Shown here: one piece after another, positions 14,920 through 27,600 of the stretch
How the letters are laid out: every line of letters starts with the position of its first letter
Position numbering within the stretch: position 1 is the first letter of the stretch
NCBI GenBank assembly: GCA_009667805.1
Contig: CM019067.1
Coordinates: 246,113,721-246,177,720, forward strand
Direction of reading: 5' to 3'
Origin: Leptobrachium leishanense
Lineage: Eukaryota; Chordata; Amphibia; Anura; Megophryidae
DNA: 64,000 nucleotides
Program-made: the position numbers and the translations under genes
Notes under the pieces: generated by a model
The model's input: the letters and a program-made list of their open reading frames with translations, nothing else
Told to the model about the DNA's origin: nothing
Database searches by the model: none

Positions 14920-15040
14920 GTCCTGTCAAGGTCATTTCTTCAGTAAATTCTAATCAAATTGTACATATTGTTTGCTAAATTCGAGACCAACTCTAAGGAT
15001 CTCGCTGTATACTTGCTTTATTGTTTCTTTGGTCATTCAT
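14920..15040. repeat. Dispersed repeat, copy 2
   Basis: AGCGAGTCCTGTCAAGGTC and GAGACCAACTCTAAGGATCT match the repeat at 10441-10671. Confidence 0.5.
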
Positions 15041-15484
15041 GTGAGCTGATATCAGTATTTTTCTGCTTCTTCCTCTATATGCAGATTCTGATCTATTTTG
15101 TCTATATTGCTTTACTGAGTGCCACATTTATTTAACAAGCAGTTTTGTCAGATTTTGTAAACCTTCCACTTTACTCAGTAAGCATAAGGTAGCTCCTATA
15201 GGAGCCCAGTGTTCTGTCCTTGAGAATTATAGTGGATTTTATGTTTGTGTATGTCTGTTTAGAGGTTTTAATATGTCTATTAAATGTTATGTTTTATCCT
15301 ATCCTTGATTTTTCATTTCAGGCTTTTTTTAAATACCCCTGCTTGAGTGAGGCAAAGGGGGACACTGGTCAGCATCAGAAAATTGTTTTAGTGACCAGAA
15401 AACATAATGCAGGTAGCTGAAATCATACGTTGTTGTATTCAAATTTGACCAATCAGAAGGAAGGATTTAGTAAAGATCTATTTT

Positions 15485-17182
15485 TTGTTTTTTTGGTGAT
15501 ATTCAAGTTTTTTATTTTGTAATATGTCATCATACAGACAAGCATAAGGGGAGGGCCTCACAGGGCCGCACATAGTCATCTGCAATAACTCAACATAACG
15601 AAAATAACATAAAAATAAAACAAATGAAATTAGGGGTGTCAAAAGAAAAGATGGGGAGGAACGTAAAAAGATGGTAATGGCCAAAATTGAGCCTGCCCTA
15701 GCGGATACCCATGCGGCTTAAACAACCGCGAGGGGGGCCACGGGGGGAAAACGGCACTGAGGCCCGGGCATTCGGTGGCATAGCCGGGCACCAGGCCACG
15801 TCTGCAGCTCCCGAATTATCCCGTATAGCCAAAAGAAACTCAAAAAGGAAAAAAAAAACAATACGGCAATGAAACCGTGTTGGCAACCATTGAACTCCGC
15901 TGTTAATCAGGAAAAATATAAAGTCTGTATGTACTCCGCGGAAAGCAGTATAAAAAAAAGTAAACCTGCAAGACACATAAAACAGGAGGAGGGGCGGGGG
16001 GGGGGGGGGAGTTCTCGTTTGAGAACAGCAATATCTCTAAATGAGGGGGAAAAGGGGCAAAAATTGTGAGAATGTCCCCAGCCGGGGAAAATCAAAGAGT
16101 CGTCTGAATCTGCGAAAAACAGCAGAAGGTCAATAGCTGGAATCAAAAAAAGGGGGTGACGTAGAGAAATGCAAACAATTGCTGTTAACCTGTGTCCTGG
16201 AATGGTAACAGAGCCAGAACAGGCAGAGCGAAGCCAAGTAGGTCAGGACATGCGGCGAGAAGCAGGGCTGATACTGCAAAAAGTCCCCCGCCTACCCCGC
16301 AACACCAAACCTCAGCATCACGGAGGAGGGCCGCAGTTGGTGCCGTAGCGAGGAACAGCAGGAGGGACCGAGACAGCGACTTCCTCCCATCAGCAAGCGA
16401 CAAGCAGCGGTCGTGCGGTCCCAATGTCGCAGTCGTTTTAGGGGTGTCCAAAGCCATCACCGGGCACTGTTCCGCAGCGGTAGTGGGTGCTTCAGCTTCC
16501 GCGGGGTCCTCACGAATAAGCATACCGCAGGCAGCCGACAGGTTTGGTCCCACAGGGTCATCAGGCGGTGACATCACGTCCAGCAGTCAAGCAGCCACCT
16601 CCAGGGCCATCTCTCCCCGACAGCTCCTCAGCGCCGAAAGCATCCGCCGCCAGACTCCCCTGGTAAGTGGGCCATCTTCATCCTCTCCCGACAGGATAAT
16701 CAAGCAGGCGTCCAGGCCTGAAACCACAGCTCCGTCACCTTCAGAAGGGGGGAGGGATCCATTCTCCCACCACCTCGCAGGTCCGTCCGCCGCACCCGGG
16801 GGACATCCGTCCGGTTTGACTGGGAGACGTGGGTCCACCATCTCCTCAGCCCTCAGCAGAATCTGGGACGGGGCGGACAGACCAGCAAGGCCGGTAGACA
16901 TTCGGCGCCGGGAAGAAGGCCGCAAGATAGCCGCCGGCGTCTCTTACCAGCTGGGGTCCGTAGCCAGAAGCAGAGTCTCTGGTCCGGAGGGGAGGCTAAA
17001 CAGGCTCCAGACAGGTCAGAACCGGTGGCCAGACGCACAGGAACCCCTAAACACAAAAATCAGAGCAGGGAGAGTCAGCTGGGGGTCCCTAAACAGGGAG
17101 GACATGCAGAGCTCCACAAAAACATGTCCATTCCTGCCTGCAGCCAGCCACGCCCCCCCAAAATACCTGATTTGGAATGTCA
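15485..17182 (-). mobile_element. L1-like LINE reduced to its 5' and 3' UTRs
   Basis: A 13-base duplication AAAGATCTATTTT (15472-15484, 17183-17195) flanks it. On the minus strand it starts near a GGGGGGGCGTGGC motif, passes a GC-rich 5'-UTR-like region, and ends with AATAAA and an A-rich tail at 15485-15520. No reverse transcriptase or ORF1 remains. The family is inferred from structure and target duplication. The 364-codon plus-strand frame (16192-17286) is antisense to the GC-rich part and runs past the element boundary, so it is not called. Confidence 0.7.
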
Positions 17183-17399
17183 AAAGATCTATTTTCATTG
17201 GGCAATTCTGTATATGTTGCTTGGAATCTTTCAGACAGACAATTCAGACAATCAAGCGCAAAAAAAAAATCAAAGTCTTTTGTTGAATTTGTCCTGCATT
17301 AATTTTAAGTTCAGTCAGTGAGAGGGCTCTGTAATGGAGCTTACTCAGTCTACGATTTTGAATATGCTGCTGGATTAGTCTGAATAGTCACCTTGTAAG

Positions 17400-18323
17400 T
17401 GTAGCGCTCACTCCCGGAGGAGCCGCTGAATTTAACCTCGGGTTAGTCTCTCCGCACTAGGGAATAAATATACACCAGCACTGTTGTGGATTTTATAAAT
17501 CATATATACTTTACTGGTCTCAATAAAACGGCATAAAGTAAGCACGGTATATGGAAACAGGATTTCGTAATGCGGGAAACGCGCATCGGTAAAAGAAAGG
17601 TTTAACCCCTTTGTTTCTGGAGTGCAAGTCCCGTGCAGGTTATGTCCCAAGAAGTGTGTGTGTGAGCTCAGGTACCCGGGTACTATATTTCAACTGGCCA
17701 GTGAATGTATTTAATAAATCTTTGACTAGTCACGTTGGGGCCCTGTAGATTTTAGCAGTGCTGCAGCGTGCGTCTTTAAACTTTAACTGTGGCCTAGGAG
17801 GACTCTCACCCATCCGCCAGACAATCTGTTCCGCTGCCCGATCAGGACGACTCTCCACTGAATTGTGCTGGGACTCTATCACCGGATCCGCTTCTCTCGC
17901 TTGTCTGTCTTTACAACAAGATTTACAGCTTACCGCCTGCACTCCCAGTGGATCATCGCGGTCTCCTAACTCGGGGTCCAATCTGCGACTCTTTGTGTAA
18001 AACCTCTCAGCGGTGGATTACTGGGTCTCTGGCAAGTCACTATATCGATCCCCAGCGTCGGCAAGGCAGCTCCTGCTCTCCGGCCTGGTTACAATCGCTC
18101 ACAGTCTCACGTGCGTCGCACTTGATTCACTCCTCGGCTCACACTGGCTCTCTTTCCACGAGGCTGCGGATGTCCTCCCTTCCGTCCCCACCCACTTCCT
18201 GTCTCTGCCCCAAAGCATGCTGGAAAACGTAGTCCCATTGTCCAGTATAGTTTACATTACGCTTGTCTCCCTCTGGTGGTCAAAAATGAGTAATACGGCA
18301 ACAGAGTTTTAAACAGCGCTACA
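17400..18323 (-). mobile_element. Solo LTR of the same family as 10676-14852
   Basis: Reads TGTAGCGCTCAC to AGCGCTACA on the plus strand, 924 bp, flanked by the 4-base duplication TAAG (17396-17399, 18324-18327). Its reverse complement aligns to both pieces of the split LTR: ACCAGAGGGAGAC at the head, ACTGGCCAGTTGAA and GTACCCGGGTACC in the tail. No internal region is left, the result of LTR-LTR recombination. Confidence 0.88.
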
Positions 18324-18327
18324 TAAG

Positions 18328-19860
18328 CATCAGGAGGACTTTCTACTGCAATTGGATGCTATACAAGTCCAGCAAGAACAGATTTTATTCTTAATTTTTG
18401 GCAGATCATAGAACTGGCCAAATTGATTTGTGCAGGTACATTTGTGCACACAGAGGGTTCTTGGATTTTTCAGTTGCATCAGGTTAATTTTATTATTATG
18501 ATTTTTACACTTGAGAAGAGCAGAAGTGAAAAGTAACATTTAAAATAGTTAAAACAGTGGGTTATCACTTCCAAGTGTAATTGTCTGTAATGGATCCCTG
18601 ATCCCAAAAACACAGTACACATCACAACCTGAACTGCCGGTCTTTAGAGTAGTCTGTAAAAAGCTTATAGATGAACACACAGGAAGCATAGTCACAGAAA
18701 AAGCCAGAGTCATAAACCAGAGAGGGTAGTCGTATAAATCATGGGTCGGAACACAGGGTTAAATAATACACAACAGGCTTAAAAGCTCAGAGATTAGTCA
18801 AAGGAGCTAGGCCAAGGTTGGTGCACAGAGTTAATAATACACAGCAGGAGTTATAGTTCAAAGAATAGTCAAGGGTGGTAAACTAAGGTCAGTACACGGG
18901 TTTACCAATACATAGTGGCAAGCATGCACTATCTGGCAATAGAAACCACAACAGGGCAAAGGGAATCCTGGCATTTAAACTTGACCGGCTTTGCCTATTG
19001 GCCAGTGTCATGATGCCGTGGTCACTGCCGGATGCAAGCATCCAGCGAGGGAGGCACTGTCGGCCACTGGGTTCCAGGAGTCCAAAATATTACATCATCT
19101 CAGATTTTAAAGGGTAAGTAGCCCCCAAAGCAGCCTCTCTCGTTGGGAGGAAGGAAAGTTTGTGAGTTTAAGCCTCTGCACACCTTTGGGGATGAAGGTT
19201 AGGAGTGGGTGGGCATGAACGAAAAATTATCCCATATGATTTGCAATGCATAAAGCACGATTATGCAGTAGTTTGGACATTGTTACATGTACATTTATAT
19301 ATTTTAGTGTAATTGAGGAGTAATCTCCGCTAACGACATGCTGCAAAACAAAGAGCTAATCAAGCTAAGTATGCAGAAAATGTTTCTACTTTCACACTCA
19401 TGAAATTGAAAGGGAAACCTGAGACCTACACTATATACGATGTGCACTAAAAGATGAATGCCAGGCTTCACAGCAGCTTATACTTGATGGTTGAGATTAG
19501 TCTATGGTTACATAATTTAGTACATATATTAATATGGGTGAATCCAGTCTCTAGGATCATATATGGTTTAGGGACAAACTGTCAGTAAAAATTAACAATG
19601 TTAGGAATAAAATCAAAGGCTACAAAGCATGCCGGGAAAAACGGTAGGAAGGTCAATGAACTCCATATTAAATCTACTCTACTTAAAATGTATGTCAAGC
19701 ATAAACAAAAAAAGGAGATCTGACGACATTCAGATAGTTCATGTATGAGAATCAGCACAGGAATATGCAGGTAGCATTTCGATCACATCTTCTATGGCAC
19801 CTTATATCATGGATATGGTCTCACTCACTAGACAAGGCCTCTTGCAAAGATATCACAAGT
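18328..19860. other. Intergenic DNA
   Basis: No gene was supported. Around 18700-18920 short related phrases recur (GGTTAAATAATACACAACAG, TTAATAATACACAGCAGGAG), suggesting an old tandem repeat. Confidence 0.35.
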
Positions 19861-19864
19861 AATC

Positions 19865-20275
19865 TTTCAGGAGACAAAGGGTCGATCCCGGCCAGAGCAC
19901 CTCTCCAGTAAGTGTCCTTGGGCAAGACACTTAATGGTACATACTTGCCAGAGCCTCCCCTGCCATTAAGGGCTGCAGCACAGAACCACCTGCAGAACCA
20001 CCTGCCCAAATCATCCTAATACAGAACCACTAGCCCAAAGCACCCCAACACAGAACCACCTGCCCAAAGCATCTTAATACAGAATCCCAAGCCCAAAGCA
20101 TCTTAATACAGGAGCAGCACCCTGTCCTCTGATACAATGCTCCTGGGGAGCACTGAGAGCAGCCAGTTCCTGGGAAGCACTGAGAGCAGCCAGATACTGG
20201 GAGTATTACTCGCCACCCAGGACATACTTGAAAACAAGAGAAATCTCAATGTATTCTTCCTGGTAAAATAGTTTC
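19865..20275 (+). repeat. Probable tRNA-like SINE with an internal 33-bp tandem repeat
   Basis: GGGTCGATCCC (19878-19888) resembles a tRNA B box, followed by GTCCTTGGGCAAGACACTTA, a phrase common in vertebrate SINE-like repeats. Bases 19979-20110 hold about four units of AGAACCACCTGCCCAAAGCA type. The tail GACATACTTGAAAACAAGAG with CTTCCTGGTAAAATA recurs at 24390-24440, 24575-24640 and 42105-42160. Confidence 0.5.
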
Positions 20276-20563
20276 TCAAAAAAAAATAATATCTCCACTT
20301 CTAGGGAAGAAGAGAATTTGCCTTTAGAAATGTTTTTTTTTTTTTTATAGGTCTTTGACTTTTAATGTAAAAATCCAACAACTGTAACCATGCTCACATT
20401 AAAATACGAGTGACCCTTCCAGCGCTGCCTGAATCATTTTTTTCCACTTACACAATAATGGATAGTTTCTAGGGATGTTACATGATGGTGAAAGGTCTTT
20501 ATGTAATACATCAGACTTCTACCTGCTACCTAGTTGTTTAACTCCACAGCATAGACACTAAAG

Positions 20564-20660
20564 GGGTTATTCAAAGAGCACCGAATTTTTGTTCGGCGCA
20601 CTTTAATGCGATTCAAGTTCGCTGACCTTGCGGTGAATTCAGTATCCCTGATGAGCCGGG
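20564..20660. mobile_element. Truncated GGGGTTATTCA-family MITE end
   Basis: AAGGGGTTATTCAAAGAGCA and CACCGAATTT match the ends at 33391 and 42045. No partner end follows. Confidence 0.5.
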
Positions 20661-21099
20661 CAGGCGAAATGTGCCTCGGGTGCCTTTTTGTTATGTGGGG
20701 GGACCTTATTAGGGGTACGTTGTATGAAACCTTCAGCTATGGGTGGAACAAATGATGATAGCAAGAAGTCTTCAGCATTCGGCTGGGAGAAAAGACGATA
20801 TTGTGATTTTTGACTTGAGTTGGTGTTGCATTGATTTCTGCTACTTCAGTCAGAGTGAGCACTCTATCATTGGTCGGAGGTTGCACATAGCATGTAATAA
20901 TTTATGTAGCCCCCTGATCATATAGGGTTGGAGGCCACGTAATAGATATGCATGCAATGAACTTTCTGAGCATTATGTTTTGGTCGAATGTGACTAAAGA
21001 GCAATCCACTATTAGCTTAGATTTACAAGCTTGTTATACCATGTTTGTTGAGTATATAACTTTGCGGAAGCCTGTAATGATTACCTCATCAGGATTATC

Positions 21100-21371
21100 A
21101 GGCCGCTTTCACACTGTGCGATATGAAAAATCTCACCTTTTTTCTGCGCGATTTTCATATACGCGACATTGAGCGATATGCATGATATTGCGCAACACCA
21201 CCAATGCAAATCGCGAAAAAAGGATCATGCTACAGCGACATCGAGCGACGAGATGTGAACAGCTCCATTGAAATGCATTGGAGAAGCTACATAGAGCAAT
21301 ATCGCTCACAAATGTGAAAATATCACGGCAAAAAGCGTGCGATAAAACGCTTCGTGTGAATGGGGCTTTAG
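21100..21371. mobile_element. MITE with GGC..TTTCACAC ends
   Basis: The ends AGGCCGCTTTCACACTG and, reversed, TAAAGCCCCATTCACACG are inverted, and the interior is rich in GCGATAT/ATCGC motifs. Non-coding; superfamily uncertain. Confidence 0.6.
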
Positions 21372-21443
21372 AGAAGAGAAATCTACGCAACAGTTTTTTT
21401 GGCAACATCTATTATCAGATTTTCTTGAAATATCTGGGTTTGG

Positions 21444-21772
21444 GTCAAAATCCCTACAACCAGGTTCCCTAATGCCAACATCCTGACGGCCAACTTCCAG
21501 ACAGAACAAGTGCCGGACAGAACAAGTTCCCAACACAGATGTCTAACTTCCAGACATCCAAAAACCCAGCGGCTAACCCTACCCTTACTCCCTAAACCTA
21601 ACCTTAACTCACAAAACCTAACCCTCTATGGGTTAGGGTGTTAGGATTAGGGTTAGCCACTGGGATTTTGGATGTCTGGAAGTTGGCCGTCAGGGAGTTG
21701 TCTGTGTAGGGAACTTGGGATGTTGGCATTAGGGAACCTGGATGTAGGGATTTTGTCCGGCACCCGAAATAT
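21444..21772. repeat. Foldback with telomere-like TAACCC/GGGTTA loop
   Basis: Arms contain AAAATCCCTACAACC, AGGTTCCCTAATGCCAACAT and CTTCCAGACATCCAAAA and their inversions. The loop (21572-21660) carries degenerate CTAACCCTA and, in opposite sense, GGGTTAGGGTGTTAGGATTA. No coding content. Confidence 0.75.
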
Positions 21773-22336
21773 CTATGACTCAAACCACACTTGTTCCCCT
21801 TCAAACAATTTGAAAAGATCATTTTCTTTTCCTTTGCAACAGTGTATGCAGTTACTTGGAGGTGTGGAATGTTACGATTACTTGAGTAGATAATTGTTTA
21901 ATCCTCCTCAAGCCATTGTGTTTCTCTGAGCATGTCGATGGCTTTAGGATTGTATTATTTATTTGGTTTATTCTTTTATGATCGGTTTAAATAAAAGTGA
22001 CATTTTAAACTGAATTTAGTTCACTTAAGTCAACCCCGTGTGAGGTTGTTTTTGTATTCCTATTTACGTCTGGTGAAGTCATTTCTCAGGAGAGAACACA
22101 TGCAACAAGTACTTCACTTACGTCGGTGCTAACCATAGGCACTGCGAGCAGGTTTTACAGTCTATCTTCTCTACTGGATAGAAGATTTACCTTTAATGTT
22201 TTTCTGCATATATACCACTCATGTGGTTTTATTCAACCATTAAAAAAAAGATTCCCTAGTTCAGGTATCATCTAGCCCAACTACAGTGTTACAAAATTTT
22301 CTGCCAGTTCTAAATGCCCAGGTTAGCGAACACCAA
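21773..22336. other. Intergenic DNA
   Basis: I see no gene or bounded repeat here. Confidence 0.3.
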
Positions 22337-22505
22337 CAGGGTTATTCACAGAGCGGTGAAATGCAGGAGAATGACTGGAGAATGGAAAATTCTAGGTCAA
22401 AATAGCCAAACCAGAAAAATTCTCCCTTTCATCTCACTTTCCAAATTGGCTATTTTGATCTCGAATTTTCCATTCTCCTGCTTTTCACCGCTCTGAATAA
22501 CCCTG
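22337..22505. mobile_element. Short hairpin MITE, copy 2 of 4
   Basis: CAGGGTTATTCACAGAG to CTGAATAACCCTG, same arms as 6043-6227 with small deletions. Flanks CAA and AAT suggest a decayed TAA duplication. Confidence 0.82.
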
Positions 22506-23680
22506 AATGAGTATTCATCAGAGTGAGCTCATCACCTCTGGTCCCAATGTTTAACATTTTAGTGTTTTTTTTTTTTAATTTACCTAAACCAGTTTAGCAA
22601 TGCATGTTAAAAGAAGTATTTCCCCAATATACATCCACTCAAAGCAAGTGTCTGCAGACTTTGTGTAGAAGGTAACTCCAGTTGTTTATCACTTATGGAT
22701 GATCTCTATCGTTGTTTTACAACGGAATGTTGAGAATGTATCAGAATGCACATCTTTATTCTCAATGTGATGTCATCCGGAGTCTAAAGCAAACACATGC
22801 TATTGTACTCTGCGACTTCGTTACTGGATTAATAACAGACCTTTTATACAATTTAAAGGCCTGAGTGTGTAAAGTAATCTGGAAGAAAGCTTCAAATTTA
22901 AAAGTGCAGTGTGTAAGGTTTTCTTATTTTTATAGAAAATATTATACAAAGTCAATACAGCAAAAAGCTTTTTCTCTTTGTGGAGAGAAATCACTTTGTG
23001 TTTTACACAAAATGACATCCTAATGAGGATTCTGCCTTGCATAATTGCACTTCTACAAAATTCCAAATATAATCACGCATTAGGATAAAGAACGTTTTCA
23101 CAGAAGACGCCACATTATCAGGAATATTTTCGAAGGCTCACACACAGACTAGTTTTGTTTTCCCAGAGATTTAAAAAATAAAAACACTTTCCTTAACATT
23201 GGTAACATGCGTACTTATAATTTCTGAGGTTGATTCATAGATTGTGTTGAATTTGAAACAAAATGGTTAGTTCTATATTTCCCCAAAGACTCCCAATTTG
23301 TTCTTTGGGGAAAATACTCCAGCTCCTGTATATGCCTGGCAATTCATATTGTTACAGATAGACGGTGTATAAATTCTTTATGAATATAAAAATAAGACTG
23401 TAGAAGAGCTGGAACCGTTTATCGTCTGTTAGAGGAGCATAGACAGGATCAATATGCAGAGGTTAGTTGAGCAAACATTTATGCCCTATAAAATTTATAC
23501 AACCTTTTACATATTGCCGCACAAGGACGTCACTCTCAAATTTCCAAGCCATGTTATCAAGGATCTATTTTTTTCTTCATTTAACTTGATCACCGTAGTT
23601 AAGTTGTTAACTTTCATCTTCAAGCACCATTAGGTGCCTGAGGCAGGGTTGTGATCTGGACTTATCTGGAGAATTGCATA
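22506..23680. other. AT-rich intergenic DNA
   Basis: No exon or repeat boundary was recognised. Confidence 0.3.
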
Positions 23681-24345
23681 CACAGTAATATGCCATGTGT
23701 ATGAACATATCACCAGGCTACACAGCTATAAAAACCACACAGTAATGTGCAGTGTGTATGAGGGTATCACAGAGCTCCATAGCAGCAAAGCTCACAGTAA
23801 TATGCAGCGAGTGGTTCTCAGAGCTCCACAGCAATAAAGCTCACAGTAATGTGCAGTGTGTATGAGGGTATCAGAGCTCCACAGCAGTAAAGCTCACAAT
23901 AATGTGCGCTGTGTTTCAGAGCTCCACAGTAACCTGCAGTGTTAGAGCTCCACAGCAATAAAGCTCACAATAATGTGCATTAGGGTATTGTATCACAGAG
24001 CTCCACAGCAGTAAAGCTCACAATAATGTGCGCTGTGTGCTTCAGAGCTCCACAGTAACCTGCAATGTTATCAGAGCTCCACAGCAATAAAGTTCACAGT
24101 AATGTGCATTAGGGTATTGTATCACAGAGCTCCACAGCAGTAAAGCTCACAATGTGCGCTGTGTGCTTCAGAGCTCCACAGTAACCTGCAATGTTATCAG
24201 AGCTCCACAGCAATAAAGTTCACAGTAATGTGCATGAGGGTATTGTATCACAGAGCTCCACAGCAGTAAAGCTCACAGTAATGTGCAGTGAGTATTATTA
24301 GAGCTCCACAGCAATAAAACCTGCAGGAATGTATGCAGTGTGTGC
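23681..24345 (+). repeat. Satellite array, roughly 50-60-bp units
   Basis: About a dozen imperfect units of AGAGCTCCACAGCAATAAAG then CTCACAGTAATGTGCAGTGT, with higher-order alternation of two unit types in the middle (23880-24240). The same unit appears at 38395-38475 and 40225-40700. It is followed by a SINE-like tail at 24390-24440. Confidence 0.88.
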
Positions 24346-24445
24346 GTCACAATTTCTGATCGCGTGTAGCTTTCAGCACGTTCAGGACATACATTGAGAT
24401 TTCTCTCGTTTTCAAGTATCCTTCCTGGCAAAATACTTTGCAAAT

Positions 24446-26760
24446 AAATACTGCAGGAATGTCGCACACTCAGAAGAGGTGAATTCCATTTGTGCCAAAA
24501 AGGAGGGAAATGTATCAGTGCAGAATTTTGGGCCCAATTCTTTATACCTTATGTGTGGGTTCTATATTTATTTATTTATTTGGTATTTTACCAGGAAGGA
24601 TATATTGAGATTTCTCTCGTTTTCAAGTATGTCCTGCATGGGTTCAAGAACATTGAAATGTAACTTGGTATTTCTGTAACGACTGTAATACAACACAAGA
24701 TATACAAAACAAAAAACACAAATATACAGATTAACAGAAAATAAATATGTAGGAAATAGTCATTATGTTAAAGGTTTACAGGTGCATTCAGACAGGATTC
24801 AAGCAAGGATAGGTCAGCTCTAATTCACCCCAATAAATCAATTATGCTCAGTTAATGGGCTGCCTGTGCAGCAAAGAGTATTTTCTACTAAATTCTGAAA
24901 CCATTCAGCTCGTAGAATACAAACAGGGCATCAAAAACAGGAAAACACTTTTCAAGGTATATACCAAAATGCGGTAAACATCCTTCATTTAAAAACACAC
25001 ATATAGTATTCCATAGAGAAGTTTATTACAACTTAATCTCTTCTTTGTTATAAAAAAAAAAACCCAGAATAATTACATATTTTAGCTTGTTCCACACCGG
25101 TAATATACATAATACATACGGCATGTCATGGGCTCTGTTAATGCTTAAAATAAAACCAAAATCAATCTCTCGGATATTTCTCCAATCACACGTGGTACAT
25201 TTTGTGATTATTATTTAGGTTTCATGTGAATTGGCTCAACTCTTCAGAAATCTCTCAAATATAGTGCAGGCACATAATACACATATCACAGTCATATGCA
25301 AAACATGACCAAGGAGCACTTTGTACAAAGAAAAACGTGGTATTATTTCAAAGATTTTTGTGGAAAGAAAAAATGTTTTTTTGTTTCAGCCAGTGGAAAA
25401 TTAAATTTACATGGTAAACAAAAATAGTGTATACATATTATGTCTACATATAGAACGGATTTGTAAATAATGTTATATTACTTTTTCAAAAGAAAAACAA
25501 AGACTATTTACAGATTCTACAAGTTTTTAAAGGGAAAGGAAGCAAATCTAGTGATGGTTTCAGGCATATACAAACTACATGCATAACACTGGAGCAAATG
25601 AATATGGATATAAAGTATAAGCAACAAAAAAAAAATTGAGGATATAGCCCTTCAATGTATTAGAATATGGTATTTTTTCTATGATAAAAGTAACCTCTTA
25701 ATTATTAGTGTAAGTCCGTATATTTACGCACATAAAAACGTGTGGACGGTACCTTTTTATTTTAGAATATAAAAAAAACTTGCCCTTATTTAATCCACAT
25801 GGTAACATTGTCAGAAAGCTGTCAAAGGGGGAGGGGGAGACTGTGGATGTTATGCAAGTCCCCAGATTGTATACTACCTGAAGGATAGCAGCCACCACCT
25901 AAAAGTACCATAACCGTTAAAAGATGCTGTACTGCAGGGGTGCATGGCTTGTCTATTTAAATATTTGCTGGCAGAATGCAGTCATACAGCTAAAAGGGCT
26001 GCAGATTTTGCTTGGCATTACGGAACTCCTTTAGCAAAGAAGAGCGGTCGTTAGCAAGGTAGCTGGGTGAGAATTTCTCATATGCAGCAAGAAGCCCTCA
26101 TTCAAGAGAAATCTGTGCCAAAGGAAAGCCACACATACACGTCACACACTACTCCCTACCCTCAAGCTCTACATGAAAGGTTAAATAGAAGTGAGAAAGT
26201 GTCCTCGCTCACATTGCATTTAATCTGTCGAATAAAATGTGCACGGCCAATACGTTCAGGTGTAAAAAGCAGAAACTGTCACTTTTCCTAATATTATAAA
26301 CCAAATAGGAAAACCCCAAGTGTTGATGGGGACTTCTTGACACAGACAGTTGGTATCAAAAGTCTTAAATATAGCAAATGGACATTACACTTGTTTTTCA
26401 AACTTTTGTGAACATTGGATTTGTGAGACTGTGCGTCACTCGATAGTGTATCAACACCGTCTGTACTATTACTACAACTCTAGGAATATTCCTGTATTGC
26501 TGTAGATCTGCTCTTGGAAAAGGTTCTGCCCACTGAACAGCTACTTTACAAAAGAACTATTGAAACTTGTGTTTGTCAGTTTGGTTTCCATGGATAGAAC
26601 AATGTCCTCTCATAACATCTTTTTGCATGTCTCTCAAATCGCATTCATCCTTATTTCAGACAATGTGTAGAATCCACAAAATATCCAGAATATATGACAT
26701 ATGCAATAGGGGACCTCAAAGGACAACAGCAGCTGACAAAGCAGACACACCTTCTTCTGC
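24446..26760. other. AT-rich intergenic DNA
   Basis: Apart from a SINE-tail-like piece at 24560-24640, I recognise no repeat and no exon in this 2.3 kb, which is the longest repeat-poor stretch of the left half. The open frames are short and unlike any family I know. Confidence 0.35.
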
Positions 26761-26767
26761 CTATGGC

Positions 26768-26884
26768 AAAGGTCAGCAACCCCGGCCCTCCGGAACTAGA
26801 TTTCTCATCAAAACATGTCAACTTAAACAGTTGCTGAGCATCATGGGAGAGGTAGCTCAAAAACATCAAGGTTGCTGGCCCATG
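26768..26884. mobile_element. Short hAT-like MITE (GGTCAGCAACC ends)
   Basis: AAGGTCAGCAACCCCGGCCC and, reversed, GGCCAGCAACCTTGATG are inverted, and the middle matches the widespread GGCCCTCC/ATGGGAG type element. Related pieces are at 50461-50580 and 53770-53850. Confidence 0.55.
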
Positions 26885-27098
26885 GGAAACAAACATTGCC
26901 AACTCTGCCCAATAAGAAGCACGCCAGTGAAAATTGCAGTTATCTGTTTTTTAAACATCTGTCTGAACTCTAATCGAGCTGTATAATTTGTGCAGTGCCA
27001 CCTGCTTTAATAATGTCAACAACATGAAGATCTATAGCAAGGATTGTTTACAATGTTCTAGAAAAGAAAAAGAATGAAATCACCCTGGTGCTCTATAC

Positions 27099-27232
27099 CA
27101 GGGATCTCAAACTCTGGTCCCTCCCTCAGTTGCCTGCAATTCCCAGAGTTCTTTGAAGGCAATAGATGGCCAAAGGATCATGGCAGGTGTTCTTCCGAAA
27201 CATCGGGGGGGGGGGGGGGAGTTTGAGATCCC
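27099..27232. mobile_element. hAT-like MITE with CAGGGATCTCAAACTC ends
   Basis: CAGGGATCTCAAACTC at the left and GAGTTTGAGATCCCC at the right are inverted; the flanks CTCTATAC and CACTATAG are only similar. A poly-G run (27207-27219) precedes the right end. Confidence 0.6.
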
Positions 27233-27600
27233 CACACTATAGTATTGAAGGATGCATTATATTTTGGACCAGCAAAATATTTAAAAAGACGAGCTTTTGA
27301 GAGGTGACATCGCAACGCTGTATCCTACTGTACTCCTATAGCCAAGCCAAACTACTATGGATAAAAAATTCAGATGTGAAGATCGGGAAATACACAAACA
27401 TGAATAATACTTGAATTTTAAGGCAAGCCAATTTGGTAAGATAATGGTCTTCAAGCCACCCAGAAAGAAATAGATTTAAATATTGGATGTATTAAATTGA
27501 GAGTAATTTTTAAAACACATTTTCCTAAAACAGTATATACGCTAGACAGACTGCAAACAGGCTAGGAATTTGCTGGTAGTGTTTAAAAATTACATTTATA

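Noticed and set aside
16192..17286. 364-codon plus-strand frame
   Set aside because: It is the antisense of a GC-rich LINE leader, is compositionally Ser/Arg/Pro-rich, and crosses the element's target duplication into flanking DNA.
19870..19945. Possible tRNA gene
   Set aside because: Only a B-box-like stretch is present; no cloverleaf or anticodon arm could be drawn, so a SINE is the better explanation.
23681..24345. CRISPR-like array
   Set aside because: Units are imperfect with no constant-length unique spacers; it is eukaryotic satellite DNA.
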